From: an uncultured Treponema sp.
GTDB taxonomy: Bacteria; Spirochaetota; Spirochaetia; Treponematales; Treponemataceae
NCBI GenBank assembly: GCA_945877425.1
Contig: CAMCRZ010000001.1
Span: forward strand, 62,001 to 126,000
Direction of reading: 5' to 3'
Length of the DNA stretch: 64,000 nt
Below, piece after piece: positions 8,494 through 18,256 of this stretch; the first letter of the stretch is position 1, and every line of letters starts with the position of its first letter. The position numbers and the translations under genes were made by a program. The notes below the pieces were generated by a model that did no database searches, was not told the origin of the DNA, and was given only the letters and a program-made list of their open reading frames with translations.

Positions 8494-10215
8494 TTGAACG
8501 TTGAACTAAACGACAAAAAGCCCCGTCTGGTTAAAACTAGTCAGGGCTTTTCTTTTTTCAATATTCAGTATCAGAACAGACTTCTCTATTCAAAGTACAA
8601 TCCGCTGCGTTCCTTAGAAAAACTTCTGGAAAACATGGACATTATGGAAAATACGCTTTTAGTAATATTTTCCCCAGGTTTGTTTTACGGAATTGACTTG
8701 ATAAAAAATAAAATCAAAGACAGGCAGAATATTTTTACTGTTTACATTGAATTAGACAGAAACTTATACGACTTTTCAAAAGATTATATTTCAGAAAATC
8801 CTGAACTTAAGGAAAACGTAAATCCAGAGCATTTTTATTCCTGTGATGATTTGGAAAAGCTGGACTCTTACGTAAGAAAGCTTTGCGAAAACGGCAGGCT
8901 TCGAAGATGCGTACCTTTGGAGTTAAGTGCCGGAAGTTTTTTTTCAAAAGAAACCATGCCTTACGTGCTAAACGCCATAACTGAAATTATAAGCGTATGG
9001 TGGAAAAACAGAATAACTCTGCAAAAAATGGGCAGGCTTTTTTCAAAAAATATTTTCCGTAACATTCCGCTTTTAAAAGAGTCACTTTTTTTAGATGATG
9101 TTTCCGGCACGGTTGATAAAACTATAATTGTATGCGGTGCAGGAGAAAGTCTGGATTCAGTTTTTAAAAAGCCTTTTTCCAACAGAGATGATTTTTACAT
9201 TCTTGCCGTAGACGCTGCTGCATCAAATCTTATTTCCAAAGGAATTGTTCCCGACGGAATTGCCGCACTGGAAAGTCAGCTTGCAATAGAAAAATGCTAC
9301 ATCGGGCTGGAGACCTTTTTGGAAAACAAAAACGTTTCTTTTTTTGCAGATATTTCTTCAAGAACACAAACTGCACTTCATTTTAAAAACCGCATTTTCT
9401 TTGCAACGGAATTTTACGAATGCAGCTTTCTCAAAACACTTAAGGAACAAAAAATAATTCCTTCTTTCATACAGCCTTTAGGAAGCGTAGGACTTGCAGC
9501 TTTTTACATTGCAACTGTCTTGCGGAAAAATTCCGGAGTTAAAATATACGTATGCGGCCTGGACTTTTCCTACACTGCAGGAATTACTCACGCAGACAAC
9601 ACTTCTTCAAGAAACTTCATGAGAATCAGTTCTTCACGGAAAAAGCCTGTGGAAAATTTTGACGGAGCATTTAATTCTTATGCCGTAAAATTACAGGACG
9701 TAAACGGAAAAACAGTGTATTCCACGCCTGCCCTTCTCCAGTACAGACAGAATTTCTGCCAGCTTTTTTCTTCTACGGAAAATGCATTTAATGCAGCCGA
9801 TTCCGGTTTAAATCTTGAACTTAAACAGGAAACTCCGGATTTTAAAGACAGCTTAGACTGCAGTTCAAAAGAAACGGTACCGCAAAAAAGTGACGGCTTT
9901 TTTAAACAAATTAAAACCCTGAAAGAAAAATCCATCTGCGGAAAAAAAGAAAAAATTCACTCTTACTTGCAGACAGAACTTTCAGCCTTACAGAAACTAA
10001 AGGATCTTCTTGAAAAAGGAGAAAATTCACCTTACTTTGAAAAAGACAGAAAACTTTCACTTCAAATAAAAGAGCTTGCATTGCCGAGAGAATACCTTTA
10101 CTTTCATTTTCCAGACGGCTGGGAATACAGGGAAAATCTTGATTTTTTAAAAAGAATAAAGGCGGAAACAATTTACTTTATAAAAATCATTTCCACCTGC
10201 ACTAAAGGATTTTAG
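8494..10215 (+). CDS. Maf/DUF115 (MptE-like) motility-associated glycosyltransferase family protein
   Basis: A 573-residue cytoplasmic protein starting at a TTG preceded by AGAAAGG. The central domain has the DUF115 signatures in order: IIVCGAGESLDSV (about 209-221), YILAVDAAASNLISKGIVPDGIAALESQ, QPLGSVGLAAFYIATVL and IYVCGLDFSYTAGITHADN. Relatives include Maf proteins, which add nonulosonic-acid sugars to flagellins in Campylobacter, and archaeal MptE. In a spirochaete flagellin modification is a plausible role, but no sugar-synthesis gene lies nearby. The C-terminus (about 440-573) is Lys/Glu-rich and helical. Its stop overlaps the stop of the convergent lepA. Confidence 0.8.
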   Translation: MNVELNDKKPRLVKTSQGFSFFNIQYQNRLLYSKYNPLRSLEKLLENMDIMENTLLVIFSPGLFYGIDLIKNKIKDRQNIFTVYIELDRNLYDFSKDYISENPELKENVNPEHFYSCDDLEKLDSYVRKLCENGRLRRCVPLELSAGSFFSKETMPYVLNAITEIISVWWKNRITLQKMGRLFSKNIFRNIPLLKESLFLDDVSGTVDKTIIVCGAGESLDSVFKKPFSNRDDFYILAVDAAASNLISKGIVPDGIAALESQLAIEKCYIGLETFLENKNVSFFADISSRTQTALHFKNRIFFATEFYECSFLKTLKEQKIIPSFIQPLGSVGLAAFYIATVLRKNSGVKIYVCGLDFSYTAGITHADNTSSRNFMRISSSRKKPVENFDGAFNSYAVKLQDVNGKTVYSTPALLQYRQNFCQLFSSTENAFNAADSGLNLELKQETPDFKDSLDCSSKETVPQKSDGFFKQIKTLKEKSICGKKEKIHSYLQTELSALQKLKDLLEKGENSPYFEKDRKLSLQIKELALPREYLYFHFPDGWEYRENLDFLKRIKAETIYFIKIISTCTKGF

Positions 10216-12017
10216 TTGTCTTCTTTTTCCTTAAGAACTGCAAGGAATGCACTTTGCGGAAGTTCCACATTACCTGCCATAAGCATACGTTTTTTACCAG
10301 CTTTCTGTTTTTCAAGAAGTTTGCGCTTTCTTGTAACGTCACCGCCGTAACATTTTGCAAGAACATCTTTACGAACAGGATTAACTGTTTCACGGGCAAT
10401 AATCTGTGCACCTATTGCTCCCTGAATTGCAATTTTAAACTGCTGGCGGGCAATTTCTCCTTTAAGCCGTTCGCATACAACTTTTGCCCTGTCAACTGCA
10501 TTCGGTCTGTAGCAAAGCTGGGCTAAAGCATCAACTGGTTTTGAGTTTATGAGAATATCAATTTTAATAAGATCAGTTTTTCTGTAATCCGTAACTTCGT
10601 AATCAAAACTTGCATATCCTCGTGAATAAGACTTAAGCTTATCGTAAAAATCAAAAAGTACTTCTGAAAGAGGCATTTCGTAAGTAAGTTCCACACGCTT
10701 CTGGTCAAGATACTGCATATTTTTCTGAATGCCACGCTTTAAACGGCAAAGTTCCATAATTGAGCCAAGATATTCGCTTGGTGTAATGATTGTTGCATTG
10801 ATGTAAGGTTCTTCGCTTGATTCAATTTTGCCTTCAGGGAAATCAGCAGGATTATCAACAAAAAACATTTCGTGACCCGGAGTCTTTACTTTATACCGAA
10901 CGCTTGGTGCAGTAAAAATTACAACTTGATTAAAATCACGTTCAAGCCTTTCCTGAATGATTTCAAGATGAAGAAGCCCTAAAAATCCGCAGCGAAAACC
11001 GTTTCCTAAAGCAAGAGAATTGTCCTTTTCATAAACAAGTGAAGCGTCGTTAAGTTTAAGCTTTTCCATTGCATCTTTAAGTTCTTCGTAATCGTTGGAA
11101 TCAATTGGATAAATGGAACTGAACACAACAGGCTTAACTTCCTTAAACCCTTCAAGAGGAGATGGCGCCGGGTTTTCAACAGTAGTAATTGTATCGCCTA
11201 CACGGACATCGCTTACTGTCTTAATTCCTGCAATAACGTAACCTACATCACCTGCTTCAAGAACGCCTGTACGCTCATAGTTGATTTTAAAAACGCCGGT
11301 CTGTTCAACTTTATATTCCGTACTGCTGCTCATAAGCCGGATAAGGTCACCTTCCTTAATGCGTCCTTCCTTTACCCTGATGTGAACTACAACGCCTCTG
11401 TATTCATCGTAATGACAGTCAAAAATTAAAGCCTGAAGCGGAGCATTTACGTCACCTTCCGGAGGAGGAAACTGGGTAACTATTGCTTCCATTAAGTCGT
11501 CTATGCCTTCACCTGTTTTGGCGCTTACTAACTGTGCAATGGAAGAATCAAGTCCCAGGTCATGCTCAATCTGATGCTTTACGCCTGGAATGTCTGCGCT
11601 GGCAAGATCAATTTTATTTACTACAGGAACAATCGTAAGGTCATGCTCAAGTGCCATGTACATATTGCTTACAGTCTGACTTTCTACGCCCTGAGTTGCA
11701 TCAATTAAAAGAAGCGCACCTTCACATGAAGCAATTGCCCTGGAAACTTCATAAGAAAAATCAACGTGTCCGGGAGTGTCAACAAAATTCAGCTCGTAGT
11801 CAAATCCGTCTTTTGCGTGATAAGGAATTGTAACTGCCTGACTTTTAATTGTAATGCCACGTTCCCTTTCAATGTCCATATTGTCAAGAATCTGATTCAT
11901 CATCTGGCGGTCTTCAATAATTTTTGCCTTTTGAATGAGACGGTCTGCAAGAGTACTTTTTCCGTGATCAATGTGGGCTGTTATGCAGAAATTTCTTTTA
12001 TATTTTAATTCTGTCAT
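10212..12017 (-). CDS. lepA: elongation factor 4 (LepA)
   Basis: A 601-residue translational GTPase of normal LepA length. G1 is AHIDHGKST at about 14-22, G3 is DTPGHVDF and G4 is NKID. The C-terminus has the LepA-specific domain (KCYGGDVTRKRKLLEKQKAGKKRM) that enters the ribosome. LepA acts in the cytoplasm as a back-translocation or 30S biogenesis factor. GGAG lies before the ATG. Its last bases overlap the end of the convergent DUF115 gene. Confidence 0.97.
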   Translation of the reverse strand: MTELKYKRNFCITAHIDHGKSTLADRLIQKAKIIEDRQMMNQILDNMDIERERGITIKSQAVTIPYHAKDGFDYELNFVDTPGHVDFSYEVSRAIASCEGALLLIDATQGVESQTVSNMYMALEHDLTIVPVVNKIDLASADIPGVKHQIEHDLGLDSSIAQLVSAKTGEGIDDLMEAIVTQFPPPEGDVNAPLQALIFDCHYDEYRGVVVHIRVKEGRIKEGDLIRLMSSSTEYKVEQTGVFKINYERTGVLEAGDVGYVIAGIKTVSDVRVGDTITTVENPAPSPLEGFKEVKPVVFSSIYPIDSNDYEELKDAMEKLKLNDASLVYEKDNSLALGNGFRCGFLGLLHLEIIQERLERDFNQVVIFTAPSVRYKVKTPGHEMFFVDNPADFPEGKIESSEEPYINATIITPSEYLGSIMELCRLKRGIQKNMQYLDQKRVELTYEMPLSEVLFDFYDKLKSYSRGYASFDYEVTDYRKTDLIKIDILINSKPVDALAQLCYRPNAVDRAKVVCERLKGEIARQQFKIAIQGAIGAQIIARETVNPVRKDVLAKCYGGDVTRKRKLLEKQKAGKKRMLMAGNVELPQSAFLAVLKEKEDN

Positions 12018-12067
12018 TCTTTTCTCCAGTTTTTAATCTTATTTTAATTTTGCAATGATAAACTTTA

Positions 12068-13765
12068 CTAAAAATAATAAGGGCTGTCCAATGGTACAGT
12101 TAATCCTACGCTTACATCAAGAAATCCGCTTTTTCTTTTTTTAGCATAAATTTCTATAAGTGCCATAGACTTTTCCTTGTTGACAATGTAATTTATTACT
12201 TCTACGGGATCGCCTTCGCTAAAGCCGAAATCTTCTGCTGCAGAACCTTTTATTACGCTTACAACAGAGCATTTTTTTAAGTTAGATGAAACTGAAACAA
12301 GCTTCATTCCTAAAACAGGATAAAGTGAATCCTGGAAAATATCGTGGGTGTAAACTTCATAACCTGGATTTTCAGGACGCTTTTCAAGATAGACAAGCTT
12401 TTCCCTGACATTTTCATTTTCATCAAGTACGCCGCACTTTACTATTACGTCTTGAGGGCTCATCATAAGGCAGCACTGAAAGTCTTCAAGGCTTGTTATT
12501 TTTTTTCCGTCAAAGCTTATTATTACGTCATTTTCTGAAATACCGCTTCTGTAACTTGAACCGCCAGGCATTACGTAATTTACAAGAAGGCCTTCGTTTT
12601 TAGTTCCGCTGCCGCTCATTTTTTTTGTCTTGCCGTAAGAGCCTGTCCATGGAATTATCCGTTCGCCGCCTGAATATAAATATGGAAGTTCGTATTTTAA
12701 GTATTCAACTGGAATTGCAAAGTTTAATCCCTGATAGTTCTGAACGCCTGCAAAAACTACTGCCTGAACATTTCCGTCCTGATCAATTAAAGGTCCGCCG
12801 GAATTTCCGCTGTTAACAGCTGCATCAATCTGGAAAACGCTTCCTGCCGCAAGAAGCTGCCTGTCTTTTGCAGAAACAATTCCGCTTGTTAAAGTGCGCT
12901 CCAAGCCTAAAGGTGAACCGATTGCGTAAACTCTGTCGCCTACATCAAGGCTAGAAGAAGAGCCTAAAGTAAAAACGTAAGGTGCATCAATTTCAGTTTT
13001 AAGAAGCGCCAGATCAAGAAGCGAATCGTAGCCTACAACTTTTGCAGGAATTTTCGTGTCAGGATCTTCTGCAATTTTTATGTAAAGCCTTGAATAGCCT
13101 TCGTACTTTTTGCTTACGCAGTCTTCTATTACGTGATGATTTGTAACGATGTATCCGTCTTTTGAAATAAAAAATCCGCTTCCCAAAACGCCGTCGCTTG
13201 TGCCTATTCCGTTCTGAACTTTAATGCCTTTGTCAACGTAAACGGTAACCGTTCCCTTTATCATATCTGAAACTTTTGCAGCTTTTCCTGAAGAAGAAGT
13301 GTTTCCCAGACCAGGCACGTCTTTGTAAGCAAGGGCAGCAAGCTGTTTTTCATTCAGTTTAAGCTTTCCCAAATCTTTATAACCGCATGATTGCAGTGAT
13401 TTAAAATATCTTATTGCATCAAAATAATTCTGTTCGTTAAGGGCATTGGCGTAACTTTCTGCAACGCTTTCAGTGCATTTTTCAAAAACAGTTTTCGCCT
13501 TGTTTTCTATTTCCTGAGTAAGGGAAAATTCTTTCTGAGTCTTTAAGCTTTCTGATTTTTCAGTTTCAATATTTTCCAGAACTAAACTTATGCGCCACAA
13601 AGCCTTTACGTTATTTTCTTCAAGAAGAGTCTGGATTTTATCAAGTTCATTTTCAACTGCATCACTTTGAGTGTAATTTACGTTGTGTTCTACAACAGGA
13701 ACATTGCTTGAACTGCATCCTGCAAAAAAAACTAACGCTGCAAATATAAAATTAATTTTCTTCAT
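12068..13765 (-). CDS. trypsin-like serine protease lipoprotein with PDZ domain
   Basis: I place the start at the ATG at 13765, preceded by GAAGG, giving 565 residues and a lipoprotein signal MKKINFIFAALVFFAGC with Cys17 as the lipidated residue; upstream ATGs lie inside the preceding gene. A helical region (to about 160) leads into a trypsin fold with all three catalytic residues: His in GYIVTNHHVIEDC, Asp in YDSLLDLALLKTE and Ser in AVNSGNSGGPLID. A PDZ-like domain follows (GLLVNYVMPGGSSYRSGISENDVIISFDG) and probably a second, more degenerate one near the C-terminus (VVSVIKGSAAEDFGFSEGD). This fits a membrane-tethered HtrA relative acting on periplasmic proteins. It overlaps the end of the next upstream gene by 14 bases, so translation is probably coupled. 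Confidence 0.85.
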   Translation of the reverse strand: MKKINFIFAALVFFAGCSSSNVPVVEHNVNYTQSDAVENELDKIQTLLEENNVKALWRISLVLENIETEKSESLKTQKEFSLTQEIENKAKTVFEKCTESVAESYANALNEQNYFDAIRYFKSLQSCGYKDLGKLKLNEKQLAALAYKDVPGLGNTSSSGKAAKVSDMIKGTVTVYVDKGIKVQNGIGTSDGVLGSGFFISKDGYIVTNHHVIEDCVSKKYEGYSRLYIKIAEDPDTKIPAKVVGYDSLLDLALLKTEIDAPYVFTLGSSSSLDVGDRVYAIGSPLGLERTLTSGIVSAKDRQLLAAGSVFQIDAAVNSGNSGGPLIDQDGNVQAVVFAGVQNYQGLNFAIPVEYLKYELPYLYSGGERIIPWTGSYGKTKKMSGSGTKNEGLLVNYVMPGGSSYRSGISENDVIISFDGKKITSLEDFQCCLMMSPQDVIVKCGVLDENENVREKLVYLEKRPENPGYEVYTHDIFQDSLYPVLGMKLVSVSSNLKKCSVVSVIKGSAAEDFGFSEGDPVEVINYIVNKEKSMALIEIYAKKRKSGFLDVSVGLTVPLDSPYYF

Positions 13766-15911
13766 TTTCGCCTTCATTTTCATCAACACTGTAATCTGTA
13801 AAAGGAATTTCTTTTCCTGCATAAAGGGAATTGCACTTTACTGCAAGAATACGGACATTTTCGCTTTCCACAATTAAGCTTTCGCCGTTAGATGAACTTT
13901 TATTCAATTCTTCCAGAGCTTTTTCTGCCAGCTGACTGTAAAATTCATCGCTGTGTTCTTTCTTTAAGCCAATCCAGTAAAAATTCCACACTTTATCTTT
14001 TTCAATATCAAAAACTTCATTACCTTCAGCAACTGCAACAGGAATTCCGTTTGAATAGTGAATGGTTATTATTTTATCAAGGGAAAAATCGTAAAACAAA
14101 GCTTCTTCTTCCACATTGCCGTCTTTTTCATCAAAAGCAAAACGGATATTGCGGACATTCCACTTTCCGTCTCCGTCTGTGTCCCAGGAAGAAATCTGCT
14201 CGCCGCTGGAAGAATATTCTTCCGTAAAGTCAGGAACAGAATCTCTGTCAGTATCAACCTGCACAAGACTTAAGTAGAACCTTGCTTTTTCAGACGGCAC
14301 ACCAAAAAGTTTAGTCATAATGGAACGCTCGTCTTCTGCTGAATGAACGAAAATTTCATTTTCATCAATGGAATAATATTCTGTAGTTTCAAACACACCG
14401 TCATTGTCAGCATCGTAACTTCGCAAAACAGGCAGATTGTTTTCAAACTGAGCGTGAGCATACAATACGCCGTTTCTTGTATAATCGGCACATTCCACTT
14501 TTCCGTCTAAAACAGTAAAAGCAATGCGGGCATTTTCCTGTTCCTTAGAGTCCATTGAAAAACTTGAACATGATGCAACCAGGCTTTCGTTGCTTACAAA
14601 CTGAATGTTGTTTTTTACAGCTGGAAAGAAAAAGTCAAATCCTGTTTTTTCCGTAATAAAATAATCTTTTTCCATAAGAACAGGAGTCCACTGCAAAACT
14701 TCCCTTACAAGAGAAAACTCAACTTCTGAAGGAAAATTATTTTCATCTTTAACAGTTACTTTACTTAAAAAAGGAAATTCATTCCATTCAAGACTTACTT
14801 TTTCAGAAAAAATTTCAGCGCTGACAGGAAGCCCGAAGTCGCAATAAATTTTCCACTCAAGATTTCCGTCCTGATTTTCATCATAATAAATCTGTTCCGG
14901 CCTTCCCCTGCTGTATTTTACGTAAAGATTTACAATTCCGTCTGAATCAGTGTCCTGAAGGATAACGCCGCTGTAAGAAGTAAAATATTCTTTTGCATTA
15001 CGCAAAACTTCTTTCTGTGTAATCTGATCCAAAAGGGCGGTAAGTATTTCCATGTCAATTGAACTGTCTGCAAAATCAGCAAGGTAATTGAATGCATCTT
15101 CCTGAGAAATCAAGCCGTTCCTTAAAGCAACAGGAGCATAAAGAGGATGAACTAATTCTCTGGCAGAAAAAGATTTTAAAAGATGAACTGCATCTTCGTC
15201 CTGAGCAAAACTGGCAGCATAAATTTCAAGTTCAGCATCTTTATCAGGGCTGGCTTCTACAAACTGATTTATTTCCTTTATGAAATATTTTGAAAGCCGC
15301 CTTACATCAGCGTTGTCGTCTAAAGGATTTTCGTACTTAAAGAATAAAAGCGGAAACCTTGTGTCTTTCGGATAAATCCGTCTTGCTCCGTCAATTTTAT
15401 TTCTTGCCCTGGAAATGCTTTCTTTATCACCTATTCTGTAATAAGCCTTAGTCCGTATGAATTCAGAATCAGCAGAAAAAAGCTTAGGGCTTTCATCAAG
15501 GATTTTTTCTACTTCGCCAAAACGTCCTGTATCGCAGAGAATGTCAGCATACATAAGCCGTGCATTGTCCCTGTTGTAATTAACCCAGTTGTTGTTTTCA
15601 AGAGATTTTTCTACTAAGGGCAGAATGGTAAAATTATTTTCTCCCAAAGCACTTTTTGCCGAAGCCAGAATGTACCATAAGTCAGAAATAGTTTCGTCGT
15701 AAGCTATTCCAAGATTTGCCTGAGAAACTGCTCCATGCCAGTCTTTTTCCATAAGACAGTTTTCCGCCAGAGAAATGCATCTTAATGCAGTCCGTCTGTT
15801 TGCCTGAAGTGCACTGTCTTTTAAAGAGTCGCCTGTTTTTATTGGAGGAAGGCAAAAACTTTTACTTACCAAAACAAAACTTACAAAAAACAACAATCTA
15901 AACTTTTTCAT
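13752..15911 (-). CDS. large secreted protein with Asp-rich calcium-type loops and TPR-like helices
   Basis: The ATG at 15911 overlaps the tilS stop in an ATGA arrangement and yields a signal peptide (MKKFRLLFFVSFVLVSKSFC), total 719 residues; the ORF extends further upstream inside tilS. Residues 25-330 look like TPR-type helical repeats (CLMEKDWHGAVSQANLGIAY, WYILASAKSALGE). Beyond that, at least four D-x-[DN]-x-D/S-G loops appear: DTDSDGIVNLY, DENQDGNLEWK, DADNDGVFETTEYYS and DTDGDGKWNVR, plus DTDRDSVPDFT. Such loops bind calcium in dockerins, thrombospondin type 3 and EF-hand proteins. I do not recognise the family. It is encoded directly before the lipoprotein protease and may be functionally paired with it. 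Confidence 0.7.
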   Translation of the reverse strand: MKKFRLLFFVSFVLVSKSFCLPPIKTGDSLKDSALQANRRTALRCISLAENCLMEKDWHGAVSQANLGIAYDETISDLWYILASAKSALGENNFTILPLVEKSLENNNWVNYNRDNARLMYADILCDTGRFGEVEKILDESPKLFSADSEFIRTKAYYRIGDKESISRARNKIDGARRIYPKDTRFPLLFFKYENPLDDNADVRRLSKYFIKEINQFVEASPDKDAELEIYAASFAQDEDAVHLLKSFSARELVHPLYAPVALRNGLISQEDAFNYLADFADSSIDMEILTALLDQITQKEVLRNAKEYFTSYSGVILQDTDSDGIVNLYVKYSRGRPEQIYYDENQDGNLEWKIYCDFGLPVSAEIFSEKVSLEWNEFPFLSKVTVKDENNFPSEVEFSLVREVLQWTPVLMEKDYFITEKTGFDFFFPAVKNNIQFVSNESLVASCSSFSMDSKEQENARIAFTVLDGKVECADYTRNGVLYAHAQFENNLPVLRSYDADNDGVFETTEYYSIDENEIFVHSAEDERSIMTKLFGVPSEKARFYLSLVQVDTDRDSVPDFTEEYSSSGEQISSWDTDGDGKWNVRNIRFAFDEKDGNVEEEALFYDFSLDKIITIHYSNGIPVAVAEGNEVFDIEKDKVWNFYWIGLKKEHSDEFYSQLAEKALEELNKSSSNGESLIVESENVRILAVKCNSLYAGKEIPFTDYSVDENEGENEEN

Positions 15912-17329
15912 TTTACAATCCAGTTGCTGCAGCCATAAAGTGCGCCCCAAAGACACACTAATTCCATTGCAGCGTATTTTTTACAGTTATTTATTTCAAC
16001 AATTACAGGAATTTTTTTCTTAGCATCGTTAACTTTCCAGCTTTCAAAAATACTTTTTACGCTTCTGAAATTACTGCAGGAATCCTTTATAAAATCTCCG
16101 GTCATAAAATTTCGTATTGCAAAAGGAAACTCCAGTCCTTCAATTTCAACTTTTTTACCGCAGCTTTCCAGAACAACTGAATGATTTTTTCCGCCGCTTT
16201 CTTCATTCAATCCGGCATTATGAATTTCTTTCTGCATGACGGTGATTTCCAGACTATCAAAACAATAAGTGCCGCTTTTTTCAATGATAGCAAAAAAACC
16301 TGTTTCTGTCGCCTTAATTTCTTCAGGAAAAAAAACAATTCTTTCACAGCCGCCTGAATCTTTTTCAGAACAGACAGAAACGCCGTTGCCTTTAAGGTTA
16401 ATTTTTTCTTTACTAAGGAAAAGCTTTTTTATTTCTTCCATAAACGAATTGTTAACTCTTTCCCTGCATCTGGAATTTTCAAATGATTTAAGCAAAACCC
16501 GCCTTTTCAATCCTTCAGGAAGAACATTGAATTTATTTTTGTCAAAAGAAGTTTTTTTATTTTCAGTTTTAAAATCAATTTTTTTAAATGCATCATTTAA
16601 AGCTTCAGTTATAATCTGCAAGTCTTCACTGTTTTTTTCGCAGCTAAGAAGGAGACCTTTTTTCCAGAACGAAACATTTTCCTCAAGGCAGGGAATTATT
16701 TTGTTGCGCACAGTGTTCCTGAACATTGAATTGTCAAAATTAGTTTTGTCTGTCCTGAAAGGAATTTTCTGCTTTTCAAGATAAAGTTCAATTTCACTTC
16801 TGGAATGTGTAAGCAAAGGACGGATAAATTTTCCTCTTACCATAGGAATTCCGCACAAAGCTTCTGTGTTTCCGCCCTGAAAAAACCTCATAAGCAAAGT
16901 TTCGCATACATCATTTTCGTTATGGGCAAGGCACATTTTTTTCACTGCAGTTTCTTTTATAAAGTTTTCAAATTCTTCATAGCGGACTTTTCTTGCAGCT
17001 TCTTCCATTCCCATATTGCGGCTTTTTGCAAGAGAATTTATTTTTCCCCGTTCAATATCAGCTCTAAAGCACTTTACGTTCAGCTTTTTGCAGTATTCCT
17101 GAACAAAAACAGCATCACCTTCAGTTTCACTTTTTTCCCTAAGATTATGATTTACAGTAATTACAAAAATGTTTTTGCTTTCAAAAAAATGAGTTAATGC
17201 AGTCAAAAGGCACACAGAATCAGCACCGCCGCTTACTCCGACACCGATTTTTTCATTAAAACTTTCTATTCCGCATTTTTTAAGAGCAGCTTTAAATTTC
17301 AAATCAAAGTTTTCAACAAAATCTTCCAT
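15908..17329 (-). CDS. tilS: tRNA(Ile)-lysidine synthase TilS
   Basis: A 473-residue N-type ATP pyrophosphatase. The PP-loop SGGADS is at 33-38, followed by the TilS motifs TVNHNLREKSETEGDAVFVQEYC, HNENDVCETLLMRFFQG and IRPLLTHSRSEIELYL, and a C-terminal TilS substrate-binding domain (SCGKKVEIEGLEFPFAIRNFMTGD). It converts C34 of tRNA-Ile(CAU) to lysidine, an essential decoding step. A perfect TATAAT on the minus strand at 17341-17346 lies only 11 bases before the ATG, so the transcript leader should be about 4-5 nt. The usual partner after L25 in many bacteria, pth, is not here. Confidence 0.95.
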   Translation of the reverse strand: MEDFVENFDLKFKAALKKCGIESFNEKIGVGVSGGADSVCLLTALTHFFESKNIFVITVNHNLREKSETEGDAVFVQEYCKKLNVKCFRADIERGKINSLAKSRNMGMEEAARKVRYEEFENFIKETAVKKMCLAHNENDVCETLLMRFFQGGNTEALCGIPMVRGKFIRPLLTHSRSEIELYLEKQKIPFRTDKTNFDNSMFRNTVRNKIIPCLEENVSFWKKGLLLSCEKNSEDLQIITEALNDAFKKIDFKTENKKTSFDKNKFNVLPEGLKRRVLLKSFENSRCRERVNNSFMEEIKKLFLSKEKINLKGNGVSVCSEKDSGGCERIVFFPEEIKATETGFFAIIEKSGTYCFDSLEITVMQKEIHNAGLNEESGGKNHSVVLESCGKKVEIEGLEFPFAIRNFMTGDFIKDSCSNFRSVKSIFESWKVNDAKKKIPVIVEINNCKKYAAMELVCLWGALYGCSNWIVK

Positions 17330-17411
17330 TTCCTGCGGTGATTATACCATTTTTCCCGTTTAAAGAATATGAATAAAACAATAATTTAACCTGCCGCTTT
17401 TCTGCAACCTG

Positions 17412-17448
17412 TAAAAATAAAAAACCCTCCTGAAAACTCAGAAGGGTT
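17412..17448 (-). terminator. Rho-independent terminator after rplY
   Basis: On the minus strand AACCCTTCTG and CAGGAGGGTT form a 10-bp stem with one mismatch, followed by TTTTTTATTTTT. It ends the rplY transcript before tilS. The 120 bases between it and rplY (17449-17567) hold nothing I can identify. Confidence 0.8.
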
Positions 17449-17567
17449 AAACTAAAAGTTCAGGCTGGAAACAAGTTAAGTTTACATCGTCACACTAAGC
17501 ACTGCACCGCATTTGCATTTTTCGCTGCAGAATCAGAATGACGGAACATTTTCACAGCCTTTTACAA

Positions 17568-18122
17568 TTATTTCTTTGGAGGTGCAATAGAAACAATCAA
17601 AGAATCAGCTTTTGTAAGCACCTTAATTTTTTCGTCAAGATTTAAGTCAGCAACTGTAAATTTCTGACCGATTTCAAGTTTAGAAACATCAGCAATTACA
17701 GATTCAGGCATATCCTGTGGAAGTGCTTTTAAAGTAACATCAGGAACGTGCTTAACCATAAATCCACCTTTAAGAACACCAGCTGGAGTTCCATTGTAGT
17801 GAACCTTAAGTACAGAAGTAATTTCCTTATTGCCGCTTACAACGTGGAAATCAGCATGAAGGTTTTTATCTGTCTTAATATCATATTCTGTATCCTTGAT
17901 ATAAGCCATATTATCCTGACCGTCAATCTTAAGGTTAATAAGAGTTGTTTTTGTAATTGATCTCCAGGCCTTAGAAAATTCAGCTGCACTAACTTCAAGC
18001 ATAGTTGCTTCGCCTTTTTCATTGTAAGCAACAGCAGGAATCATACCTGTTTCACGAAGTTTTTTTGCATACTTTTTGCCAGATTCCTTGCGAACCTTAG
18101 CATTAATAACAAACTGTTCCAT
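17568..18122 (-). CDS. rplY: 50S ribosomal protein L25 (Ctc form)
   Basis: A 184-residue long-form L25: the 5S-rRNA-binding N-domain (about 1-90, VRKESGKKYAKKLRETGMIPAVAYN) plus the TL5/Ctc C-terminal beta domain (about 95-184, VHYNGTPAGVLKGGFMVKHVPDVTLKALPQDMPESVIADVSKLEIGQ). It binds 5S rRNA on the large subunit; Ctc forms are stress-linked in some bacteria. It lies downstream of spoVG in the same direction with a tRNA-like element between them. Confidence 0.95.
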   Translation of the reverse strand: MEQFVINAKVRKESGKKYAKKLRETGMIPAVAYNEKGEATMLEVSAAEFSKAWRSITKTTLINLKIDGQDNMAYIKDTEYDIKTDKNLHADFHVVSGNKEITSVLKVHYNGTPAGVLKGGFMVKHVPDVTLKALPQDMPESVIADVSKLEIGQKFTVADLNLDEKIKVLTKADSLIVSIAPPKK

Positions 18123-18166
18123 TTCAGAAACTCCTAAAAAAATAATTTAAATCCATTTTGGAAAAA

Positions 18167-18231
18167 CGAAACGGCTGGAGTCGAACCAGAACTTTGCAAA
18201 AGCAAACTGTCACCCTAACGACAGCGTTTCA
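18167..18231 (-). pseudogene. shrunken tRNA-like element, possibly a tRNA remnant
   Basis: On the minus strand the ends pair as TGAAACG/CGTTTCG (7 bp with one T-G). A D-like arm CTGTC-GTTAGGGT-GACAG and a T-arm CTGG-TTCGACT-CCAG with a canonical TTCGA loop are clear. The middle arm, however, is a 5-bp TTTGC/GCAAA helix closed by a TTTT tetraloop, so there is no seven-base anticodon loop, and the whole is only 65 nt. It therefore cannot be a standard tRNA; either it is a decayed tRNA or a tRNA-shaped structure between spoVG and rplY. Confidence 0.5.
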
Positions 18232-18256
18232 TACATAAAAAGCAGATTAGGAAAAA

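Noticed and set aside
18167..18231. Functional tRNA-Gln reading of the tRNA-like element
   Set aside because: A TTG could be placed in the central arm only by breaking the stem; the arm pairs best as a tetraloop hairpin and the element is about ten bases too short.
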